From assembly GCA_002353225.1 (NCBI GenBank), contig DEJF01000047.1, positions 117,737-131,633 of the forward strand: a stretch of DNA of 13,897 bases. Reading direction: 5' to 3'. Source of the stretch: Prevotella sp. UBA2755 (GTDB lineage Bacteria > Bacteroidota > Bacteroidia > Bacteroidales > Bacteroidaceae). Positions 6,479-13,033 of this stretch are shown in pieces; within the stretch, counting starts at the first letter, position 1; each line of letters opens with the position of its first letter. The notes beneath the pieces were generated by a model. That model worked only from the letters and a program-made list of their open reading frames with translations, did not search any database and was not told the origin of the DNA. Made by a program: the position numbers and the translations under genes.

Positions 6479-6508
6479 CAAAGTTATGAAATAATTTTCA
6501 ATTATCAA
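6479..6508 (-). promoter_or_regulatory. ligA promoter (left half of a mirror-symmetric pair)
   Basis: On the minus strand, TAACTTTG (6486-6479) is the -7 box and TTG (6508-6506) is the -33 box, 19 bp apart. A start near 6475 gives a leader of about 15 bases. Confidence 0.72.
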
Positions 6509-6524
6509 TTGTCAATTATCAATT
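6499..6524. repeat. Two-copy direct repeat CAATTATCAATT in the ligA/relA promoter
   Basis: The 12-base sequence occurs at 6499-6510 and 6513-6524, a 14-base period with a GT spacer. The first copy supplies most of the shared -33 palindrome CAATTG. It could be a pair of protein sites or plain AT-rich duplication. Confidence 0.6.
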
Positions 6525-6538
6525 TTTTCGTACCTTTG
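6509..6538 (+). promoter_or_regulatory. relA promoter (right half of a mirror-symmetric pair)
   Basis: TTG (6509-6511) and TACCTTTG (6531-6538) are 19 bp apart. The -7 box ends 7 bases before the ATG at 6546, so the transcript would be almost leaderless. Confidence 0.72.
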
Positions 6539-6545
6539 CCATCGT

Positions 6546-8762
6546 ATGACAGAGAGATTCGAGTTTACGACACAGGAGAAAGAGAAGATTCTTACTTTAT
6601 ATAATCAGGTAAAGCAGGAGATCGGTTCGTCACTCTTGGAGGGTGACGAGGAGAAGATGCGCCAGTATCTGACCGATTATATTGAGCAGAACCATATCCG
6701 TCGTGATGTGTTCGGCTTGAATCCCATGCTGCTCAGTTTCCAGACCGCTAACTTAGTGGTCGAGGAGATTGGCTTGAAGCGTGATGCTGTCCTCGCCGTC
6801 CTGTTGCATCCTTCTATTGAGGACGGTTTCCTCACCATCGAGGTGGTACAGCGTGAGTTCGGTGAGTCGGTTGCCCGCATCCTGCATGGTTTGCAGCGCA
6901 TCCAGGAACTCTACAAGAAGAACCCGGTCATCGAGACGGAGAATTTCCGTAACCTGCTGCTCTCCTTTGCCGAAGATATGCGAGTCATCCTGATTATGAT
7001 TGCCGACCGTGTCAACCTAATGCGTCAGATCCGTGACACGAGACAGAAAGACCAGCAACGGGAGGTCAGCGAGGAGGCTGCTTATCTCTATGCGCCCCTT
7101 GCCCATAAACTGGGACTGTATAAGTTGAAGAGTGAGTTGGAGGACTTGTCGTTGAAATACCTGGAGCATGATGCCTACTATCATATCAAGGAGAAACTCA
7201 GCGAGACGAAGAAGAGTCGTGATGCGTATATCCAGCGTTTCATCCAGCCGATCAGTGAGCACCTGAAAGCCGCAGGACTGAAATTCCATATCAAGGGGCG
7301 CACGAAGTCTATCCACTCCATCTGGCAGAAGATGAAGAAACAGAAATGTGACTTCGAGGGTGTCTACGACCTCTTCGCCATCCGTGTCATTCTCGACTCC
7401 CCCGTGGAGAAGGAGAAGATGCACTGCTGGCAGGTATACTCCATCGTGACCGACATGTATCAGCCGAACCCCAAGCGGTTGCGTGACTGGCTGAGTGTGC
7501 CGAAGTCGAACGGTTACGAGAGTCTGCACATCACCGTCTTAGGTCCAGAGCAGAAATGGGTAGAGGTACAGATCCGCACGGAACGTATGGACGAGATTGC
7601 GGAGCGTGGTGTCGCTGCCCACTGGCGTTACAAGGGTGTGAAGGGCGAGTCGGGCTTGGACGAGTGGCTCACGAATATCCGTTCGATGCTGGAGACGAGT
7701 GACGGCTTGGAGGCGATGGACCAGTTTAAGATGGACCTCTACGAGGACGAGGTATTCGTGTTCACGCCGAAGGGTGACTTGTATAAGTTCCCGAAGGGTG
7801 CCACGGTCCTTGACTTCGCTTATCATATCCACTCCAAGATAGGTAATGCCTGCACCGGTGCCCGTATTAATAATAAGGTGGTACCGCTTCGTCAGCCCTT
7901 GCAGAGTGGTGACCAGGTAGAGATAATGACCTCGTCGACTCAGAAACCCCGTCAGGAGTGGTTGAACATCGTGAAGACCTCTCGTGCCAAGTCGAAGATC
8001 CGTCTGGCGCTGAAGGAGACGCAGGTCAAGGAGGCTCTCTTTGCCAAGGAGACGTTGGAACGGAAGTTCAAGAACCGTAAGGTGGAGCAGGAGGAGTCTA
8101 CCATGCAGCACCTTATCAAGAAACTGGGTTTCAAGGAGACGAGTGATTTCTATCGGCAGATAGCCGACGGCACACTGGATGTCAACCATGTCATCGATAA
8201 GTATGTGGAGTTGCAGCAGGGTGAGCAGCCCGTCACGGGTAATAATGTCGCCCAGACGGCAGCCGACTTCGTCTTGGATAACTCTCAACTCACTAATCTC
8301 AGTGCACAGCATTCCGACGACGTACTGGTCATCGACCGCAACCTGAAGGGTGTCGACTATCAGTTGGCTCGCTGCTGCCAACCCATCTATGGTGATAAGG
8401 TGTTTGGCTTCGTCACCGTCAGTGGTGGTATTAAGATACATCGTGAGGACTGTCCTAACGCTCCTGAACTCAAGAAGCGTTTCGGTTATCGTGTCGTCCG
8501 TGCCATGTGGAGTGGCAAGGGCTCGTCACAGTATGCCATCACCCTGCGTGTCATCGGCAATGATGATATCGGCATCGTCAACAACCTCACCAGCATCATC
8601 TCCAAAGACGAGAAACTGGTGCTGCGCAGTATCAATATCGACTCGCACGACGGCTTGTTCAGTGGCAACCTCGTTATCATGATCGACGATAATACCCGTC
8701 TGGAGTCCCTTATCAAGAAACTACGCACCGTGAAGGGTGTTAAGCAAGTCAGCAGAATCTGA
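6546..8762 (+). CDS. relA: RelA/SpoT-family (p)ppGpp synthetase, hydrolase domain degenerate
   Basis: Makes the alarmone (p)ppGpp from GTP/GDP and ATP during the stringent response. The 738 residues follow the long RSH layout: HD domain (about 40-165), synthetase (about 245-365; GRTKSIHSIWQKM, YDLFAIR with D275, PKSNGYESLH, VEVQIRT with E340), TGS (about 402-463), helical region, conserved-cysteine module (C610, C611, H632, C636) and C-terminal ACT (about 664-738). The hydrolase site looks dead: the usual HD pair reads HPS (88-90), no HP motif with the first histidine is seen near residues 50-65, and ADRLHNMR has become ADRVNLMR (153-160), keeping the D but losing the N. The synthetase loop that is RFKD in bifunctional enzymes reads RLRD (311-314). 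The ATG at 6546 is the only sensible start. It ends 17 bp from the convergent lipoprotein gene. Confidence 0.95.
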   Translation: MTERFEFTTQEKEKILTLYNQVKQEIGSSLLEGDEEKMRQYLTDYIEQNHIRRDVFGLNPMLLSFQTANLVVEEIGLKRDAVLAVLLHPSIEDGFLTIEVVQREFGESVARILHGLQRIQELYKKNPVIETENFRNLLLSFAEDMRVILIMIADRVNLMRQIRDTRQKDQQREVSEEAAYLYAPLAHKLGLYKLKSELEDLSLKYLEHDAYYHIKEKLSETKKSRDAYIQRFIQPISEHLKAAGLKFHIKGRTKSIHSIWQKMKKQKCDFEGVYDLFAIRVILDSPVEKEKMHCWQVYSIVTDMYQPNPKRLRDWLSVPKSNGYESLHITVLGPEQKWVEVQIRTERMDEIAERGVAAHWRYKGVKGESGLDEWLTNIRSMLETSDGLEAMDQFKMDLYEDEVFVFTPKGDLYKFPKGATVLDFAYHIHSKIGNACTGARINNKVVPLRQPLQSGDQVEIMTSSTQKPRQEWLNIVKTSRAKSKIRLALKETQVKEALFAKETLERKFKNRKVEQEESTMQHLIKKLGFKETSDFYRQIADGTLDVNHVIDKYVELQQGEQPVTGNNVAQTAADFVLDNSQLTNLSAQHSDDVLVIDRNLKGVDYQLARCCQPIYGDKVFGFVTVSGGIKIHREDCPNAPELKKRFGYRVVRAMWSGKGSSQYAITLRVIGNDDIGIVNNLTSIISKDEKLVLRSINIDSHDGLFSGNLVIMIDDNTRLESLIKKLRTVKGVKQVSRI

Positions 8763-8779
8763 CAGAGATAATCAGTTGG

Positions 8780-9154
8780 TTAGTTCTCCTTAAAAGCAAC
8801 GATACGGGTCAGATCCATATCGAGATAGTATGTGTCGCTGCATTCCTGATCGTCGAGTTCATATCTTACGCGAGTAACGATGAGTTTCTTGAAAGGCTCG
8901 TCAGGCGCATATTTGAGGTCAGGACGATAACGCTTAGCCTGACGTGCCAGTTGACGGAGATTGATGACGATGGAGTCGGTCATGGCATGGGTGGAGTCGA
9001 TATCCGTGAAATGGACGGACGAGGGTTTTAGGTCTTCTCTCATATTCTGTTCCATAAACTGCTCCACGAGTTCCTCTGCCTCCGCCTGCGGTCCGCACGA
9101 GGCGAACAGCAGGGGAACAGCGAAACCTATTATAATATATATAAGGTGTCTCAT
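8780..9154 (-). CDS. Small uncharacterised lipoprotein
   Basis: A 124-residue protein. Residues 1-19 are a signal peptide with a hydrophobic core (IYIIIGFAVPLLF) and end in a lipobox with the lipidated cysteine at C20 (LLFASCG), so it should be anchored in the envelope. The remainder is charged and short, with VEQFMEQNMREDLKPSSVHFTDIDSTHAM and a C-terminal YYLDMDLTRIVAF strand-like region. I do not recognise the family. I chose the ATG at 9154 because it gives a proper signal peptide and overlaps the pepD stop as ATGA, which suggests translational coupling. A longer reading from 9199 would lie mostly inside pepD and bury the signal peptide. It converges on relA with a 17-bp gap. Confidence 0.85.
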   Translation of the reverse strand: MRHLIYIIIGFAVPLLFASCGPQAEAEELVEQFMEQNMREDLKPSSVHFTDIDSTHAMTDSIVINLRQLARQAKRYRPDLKYAPDEPFKKLIVTRVRYELDDQECSDTYYLDMDLTRIVAFKEN

Positions 9155-10614
9155 AACTGATGGGGTATGCTCTTGAGGGTGAGTAACAAGTGGTCCCATA
9201 CCATCTGAACGGTGGGGATGAGCAGACGCTCGTCGGGAGTATGTACGTCACGCAGGGTAGGACCGAACGATACCATGTCGAGGTTAGGATATCGCTCGGC
9301 GAAGAGGCCGCATTCCAGTCCTGCATGGATGCCACGTACGACAGGATCTTTCTGGAATAACTTGTGGTAGGTGTATCTTACTATTTTCTGTAACTCACTA
9401 TTTGTACGCATCTTCCATGCAGGGTAGCCCTCCGAGTGCTCTACCTTGAAACCAGCCAGTTTGAAGACGGCAGCAATGGTATTACACATATTATCGAGGT
9501 TCGACATGACATTACTACGCTGTGACGTCATAATCTCAATCTTGTCTGCATGTGTCTCGACACGAGCCAGATTGCTTGATGTCTCTGTCATGCCACCCAA
9601 TGCCTCATCCTGACAAACAGAATAGACACCATTATCGACAGCCTGCAAAGCATAGACGAAACGACGAGCGGTATCATCGTCGATGATAGGTTCTGGGTCA
9701 TAACTACGCATGCGCCAAACCATCTGGGTGTCTGTCACGTGGAACTCCTCATCGACATCGGCGGAGAAGACGTTCCAGTCGGCACGGATATTCTCCTTGA
9801 CAGCCTCCGGTACGGCAAGGACGAAATAACCACCACGAGGGATGGCGTTGTGCAGACTGCCACCATGCAGGCGTACTAAGTGTACACCCTCATAGCGTTC
9901 CATCTCCTGGTAGACGAAACGAGCGATAATCTTCAGACCGTTAGCACGCTTCTTGTTGATATCATCACCAGAGTGACCGCCTACAAGCCCCTTCACGGAA
10001 CCCTTGATGAAGAAATAACCCTCTGGGGCTGGCTGACGCTGGATATTGAGTGTTGCCGTAGTTGTACGGCCACCCGCACAACTGACGAATATCTCACCCT
10101 CATCCTCAGAGTCGAGGTTGATGAGGTAGTCACCCGTCATGAAACCAGCCTTCATGCCAAAGGCACCAGTCAGTCCTGTCTCCTCATCACGGGTGAAGAC
10201 ACACTCAATAGGACCATGCTCAATATCGTTGCTGTCGAGGATGGCAAGTTCCATGGCGATACCGATACCGTCGTCGGCTCCCAGGGTTGTGCCCTTGGCA
10301 CGCATCCACTCCCCATCGACATACGTGGTGATACCTTCCTTGTCGAAGTCAATCTTCACGTCGGGCAGACAGTCACACACCATATCCATGTGACTCTGCA
10401 AGATGACCGTTTTGCAATCCTCATAGCCAGGAGTGGCTCCTTTACGGATAATCACGTTACCCACTTCGTCTACTTTTGTCTCTAAGCCATGGCTCTCACC
10501 AAAGGTCTTGAGGTACTCAATCATCTTCTCCTCACGCTTCGAAGGGCGTGGAATTTCGTTAATCTTCGCAAATTGTTCGAAGACAACGGCAGGTTTTAAC
10601 TCACTTTTATTCAT
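9151..10614 (-). CDS. pepD: Aminoacyl-histidine dipeptidase / cytosolic nonspecific dipeptidase PepD (M20 family)
   Basis: Hydrolyses Xaa-His and other dipeptides in the cytoplasm using two metal ions, in the last step of peptide use. The 487-residue length is typical. M20 metal and catalytic motifs are visible: LQSHMDMVCD (H75, D77), LGADDGIGIA (D114), FTRDEETGL (E144, E145), INLDSED (D168), and DVHTPDERL near the C-terminus (H458). The glycine-rich VKGLVGGHSGDDINKKRANG marks the lid or dimerisation domain insertion. The start at 10614 gives the expected opening. Its stop overlaps the start of the small lipoprotein gene, so the two probably form one transcript. A possible TAATTTTG -7 box lies about 54 bases upstream, overlapping the promoter of the divergent gene. 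Confidence 0.96.
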   Translation of the reverse strand: MNKSELKPAVVFEQFAKINEIPRPSKREEKMIEYLKTFGESHGLETKVDEVGNVIIRKGATPGYEDCKTVILQSHMDMVCDCLPDVKIDFDKEGITTYVDGEWMRAKGTTLGADDGIGIAMELAILDSNDIEHGPIECVFTRDEETGLTGAFGMKAGFMTGDYLINLDSEDEGEIFVSCAGGRTTTATLNIQRQPAPEGYFFIKGSVKGLVGGHSGDDINKKRANGLKIIARFVYQEMERYEGVHLVRLHGGSLHNAIPRGGYFVLAVPEAVKENIRADWNVFSADVDEEFHVTDTQMVWRMRSYDPEPIIDDDTARRFVYALQAVDNGVYSVCQDEALGGMTETSSNLARVETHADKIEIMTSQRSNVMSNLDNMCNTIAAVFKLAGFKVEHSEGYPAWKMRTNSELQKIVRYTYHKLFQKDPVVRGIHAGLECGLFAERYPNLDMVSFGPTLRDVHTPDERLLIPTVQMVWDHLLLTLKSIPHQL

Positions 10615-10653
10615 TATTAATGTTTATTTTATCGGTTTTATGAATTTATTGTT

Positions 10654-10675
10654 TAACTTTGCAACCGCAAAATTA
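10654..10675. promoter_or_regulatory. Overlapping divergent -7 boxes forming an inverted repeat
   Basis: TAACTTTGC (10654-10662) and GCAAAATTA (10667-10675) match as inverted repeats at 8 of 9 positions around AACC. The left arm is a plus-strand -7 box for the 70-residue gene and the right arm is a minus-strand -7 box (TAATTTTG) for pepD. Neither has a clear TTG at the -33 position. Confidence 0.55.
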
Positions 10676-10682
10676 ATCATTT

Positions 10683-10895
10683 ATGGTGAGAATCCTGCTG
10701 TTAAGCACGTTAATAATTGCTATAGGAATGGCTTTTTTCCTGATAAAAGTCCTTTCCAGTAAGAACGGAACCTTCTCGTCGCAGCATATTCACGATAGTA
10801 AGGCGATGAGGGAGAGGGGGATCCACTGCGTGATGGACCAAGACAAGGAGATGCGTCGGAAGAGCAGGTTCGCGGTTGAGGAAAAGTCGAAATAA
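10683..10895 (+). CDS. Small single-pass membrane protein, conserved-looking tail
   Basis: A 70-residue protein with one N-terminal hydrophobic helix (VRILLLSTLIIAIGMAFFLI, residues 2-21) and a short soluble tail. The tail carries SSQHIHDSKAMRERGIHC (32-49) followed by QDKEMRRK, a pattern that I believe recurs in tiny Bacteroidales proteins; this is from memory and not checked. The single cysteine C49 and the histidines H35, H37 and H48 could bind a metal or take part in redox chemistry, but that is guesswork. A plus-strand -7 box lies 21 bases before the ATG, which supports expression. The gene is 26 bp upstream of the OmpH-like lipoprotein gene and is probably cotranscribed with it. The function is unknown. 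Confidence 0.8.
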   Translation: MVRILLLSTLIIAIGMAFFLIKVLSSKNGTFSSQHIHDSKAMRERGIHCVMDQDKEMRRKSRFAVEEKSK

Positions 10896-10921
10896 CAAAA
10901 TAACGAATAATAAAAGAAAAA

Positions 10922-11545
10922 ATGAAAAAGAACATTTTCGGCATGATGGCTGTTGCCGCCATCGCAGCACTCGCATCATGTAACAATGCAAGTCCTAAGA
11001 TGGACGACCAGCCCGCTGCAGGTGACTCCGCCAGTGGTGCAGGACTCAAAATCGCTTATGTAGAGGTTGACTCGTTGATGACTCAGTACGAGTATTGCAA
11101 GGACTTCACACTGGTACTCCAGAAGAAGAGCAATAACGCTCGTAACACCCTGAACCAGAAAGGTCAGCAGTTACAGAACGCCATGAACAACTTCCAGCAG
11201 AAGTTGAATAACAATGGCTTCACCAGTCGTGAGCAGGCAGAGAGCCAGCAGGCTGCTATCCAGCGTCAGCAGAATGACTTACAGCAGTTGCAGGCTCGTC
11301 TGGAGAATGAACTTGCAAACGAGACCGCAACATATAACGAGGGATTGCGTGACTCTTTGCAGCACTTCCTTGCTAAATATAATAAGGATAAGAAATATGA
11401 CCTGATCCTGACCAAGCAGGGTGACAATATTCTGTATGCTGCCAAGCGCTTTGATATTACTGCTGATATCATCAACGGTCTGAACAAGGCTTATAAGTCT
11501 ACCTTCAATAAGACTGAAGAGAAGAAAGAAGAGAAGAAAAAGTAA
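10922..11545 (+). CDS. OmpH/Skp-family periplasmic chaperone-like lipoprotein
   Basis: Skp/OmpH proteins hold unfolded outer-membrane proteins in the periplasm. This 207-residue protein has a signal peptide ending in a lipobox (AALASC, C20), so it should be membrane-anchored rather than soluble. A low-complexity linker follows, then IAYVEVDSLMTQYEYCKDF (about 44-62), the usual OmpH opening strand. A long glutamine- and asparagine-rich coiled coil follows (about 65-150), then the closing KYDLILTKQGDNILYA, the second half of the OmpH body. The C-terminus is a lysine/glutamate tail (KTEEKKEEKKK). It lies 26 bp after the small membrane protein gene and 2 bp before the helicase gene, suggesting one operon. 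A direct chaperone role is inferred from the family. Confidence 0.9.
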   Translation: MKKNIFGMMAVAAIAALASCNNASPKMDDQPAAGDSASGAGLKIAYVEVDSLMTQYEYCKDFTLVLQKKSNNARNTLNQKGQQLQNAMNNFQQKLNNNGFTSREQAESQQAAIQRQQNDLQQLQARLENELANETATYNEGLRDSLQHFLAKYNKDKKYDLILTKQGDNILYAAKRFDITADIINGLNKAYKSTFNKTEEKKEEKKK

Positions 11546-11547
11546 TA

Positions 11548-12873
11548 GTGGATATCCAGAAAATCCTACAGAAACTACGCATCGACGAACTTAACGAGAT
11601 GCAGCAACACGCCGCCGAAGCCATCCTACGCTCCGACGGTGATGTTGTTTTACTCTCCCCAACGGGTTCAGGAAAGACTCTTGCCTATCTGTTGCCCTTG
11701 GTACAACTACTGGATGCCTCATCGGATAACGTACAGGCGTTGGTTGTCGTGCCAGGTAGAGAACTTGCCTTACAGTCGGATACTGTGCTTCATAATATGG
11801 GCTCGGGTATCCGTTCTGCAAGTTGCTATGGCGGTCGCACCGCTATGGATGAGCATCGCAAGTTGAAGGATGTCAAACCGCAGATTGTCTTTGGAACACC
11901 TGGTCGACTGAATGACCATCTGGATAAGGATAATATCTCACGCTATAACATCCGCTGGCTGATTATAGATGAGTTCGACAAGTGCTTGCAGATGGGTTTC
12001 CATCAGGAGATGGCGAAACTCATCAAGAGCCTTCCGGGGTTACAGCGTCGCATCCTACTCTCTGCCACCAATGCGGAGGAAATTCCACAGTTTGTCAATA
12101 TGGCGAAGAAAGGAACGCTGGTGGACTTCCTGCCTGATGATGAACAGACCTCCGAGCGGGTAACCCTTTATGAGGTGAAGAGTCCTGCGAAGGATAAACT
12201 GGATACCCTACGCAACCTTTTGCTTAGTTTCGGAGATGCCAGCAGTATCGTGTTCCTGAACTATCGTGATTCTGTGGAGCGTGTGAACAACTACTTGCGA
12301 GAGCAAGGGTTTACCACGAGTTACTTCCATGGAGGTTTGGAGCAGAAACAGCGAGAGGATGAGTTATACAAATTCTCGAATGGCTCGACGAATGTGATGG
12401 TAAGTACAGATCTTGCCTCCCGTGGTCTTGACATACCCGATATTGCGAATATCATCCACTATCACATGCCGGAGAGTGAGGACGGTTATATCCATCGGGT
12501 AGGGCGTACCGCTCGTTGGGATAAACAAGGAAAGGCGTTCTTCATCATAGGTCCGGAGGAGCATATCCCTGACTATGTGGAAGGAGAGGTGGTTCCCTTT
12601 GACGTGACACCGTCATACTCAGAACAACCTTCAGCCCCAAAGATGGCAACCCTCTATATCGGAAAAGGTAAGAAAGACAAGGTGAGCAAAGGTGACATCG
12701 TTGGCTTCCTTTGTAAGAAAGGGGGACTGCAGTCGGACGAGATAGGACGTATTGACGTGAACGACCGTTATGCCTATGTTGCTGTAAAGCGTGAAAAACT
12801 GCAACAGGTCATCCGTCAGACGAAGGGTGAGAAGATCAAGGGCATCAAGACAATTGTCGAGCCTGTGAGATAG
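11548..12873 (+). CDS. dbpA: DEAD-box RNA helicase with DbpA-type RNA-binding domain
   Basis: Unwinds RNA with ATP; DbpA proteins act on 23S rRNA during large-subunit assembly. The 441 residues carry the helicase motifs in order: SPTGSGKT (37-44, Walker A), PGRELALQ (69-76), GTPGRL (116-121), DEFD (141-144, a variant of DEAD), SAT (172-174), STDLASRGLDIP (286-297) and HRVGRTAR (316-323). The C-terminal part (about 367-441; LYIGKGKKDKVSKGDIVGFL, IGRIDVNDRYAYVAV and KIKGIKT) matches the DbpA RNA-binding domain, which supports the subfamily call. The start is a GTG at 11548, two bases after the stop of the OmpH-like gene; an in-frame ATG at 11599 would remove the beginning of the Q-motif region. 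Tight spacing suggests cotranscription. Confidence 0.92.
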   Translation: MDIQKILQKLRIDELNEMQQHAAEAILRSDGDVVLLSPTGSGKTLAYLLPLVQLLDASSDNVQALVVVPGRELALQSDTVLHNMGSGIRSASCYGGRTAMDEHRKLKDVKPQIVFGTPGRLNDHLDKDNISRYNIRWLIIDEFDKCLQMGFHQEMAKLIKSLPGLQRRILLSATNAEEIPQFVNMAKKGTLVDFLPDDEQTSERVTLYEVKSPAKDKLDTLRNLLLSFGDASSIVFLNYRDSVERVNNYLREQGFTTSYFHGGLEQKQREDELYKFSNGSTNVMVSTDLASRGLDIPDIANIIHYHMPESEDGYIHRVGRTARWDKQGKAFFIIGPEEHIPDYVEGEVVPFDVTPSYSEQPSAPKMATLYIGKGKKDKVSKGDIVGFLCKKGGLQSDEIGRIDVNDRYAYVAVKREKLQQVIRQTKGEKIKGIKTIVEPVR

Positions 12874-12940
12874 AAAATTGCAAGGCAGACTTGGCAAAAC
12901 GTAAGAATATTGCCGAAAATGCTTAATTCTTGCTCAAATA

Positions 12941-12972
12941 TTTGCCTAATTCAAATAAAAAGTGTAATTTCG
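12941..12972 (+). promoter_or_regulatory. serC promoter
   Basis: TTTG (12941-12944) and TAATTTCG (12965-12972, one mismatch to TAnnTTTG) are separated by 20 bp. A start near 12976 gives an A-rich leader of about 58 bases before the ATG at 13034. Confidence 0.55.
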
Positions 12973-13033
12973 CATCGTTTTTACGAAACAGATAATAGAA
13001 AAGTATAACAAATAATTAAAATTCACAATCAAA

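Noticed and set aside
7539..8441. 300-codon open frame on the minus strand opposite relA
   Set aside because: It is fully inside relA, resembles no family, and has no promoter of its own.
9155..9199. Longer N-terminus for the small lipoprotein
   Set aside because: It would lie inside pepD and bury the signal peptide; the ATG at 9154 gives a clean lipobox and an ATGA overlap.
12874..12931. Terminator after the helicase gene
   Set aside because: Only imperfect pairing is visible (TTGCAAG against CTTGGCAA with a bulge) and no T-run follows.
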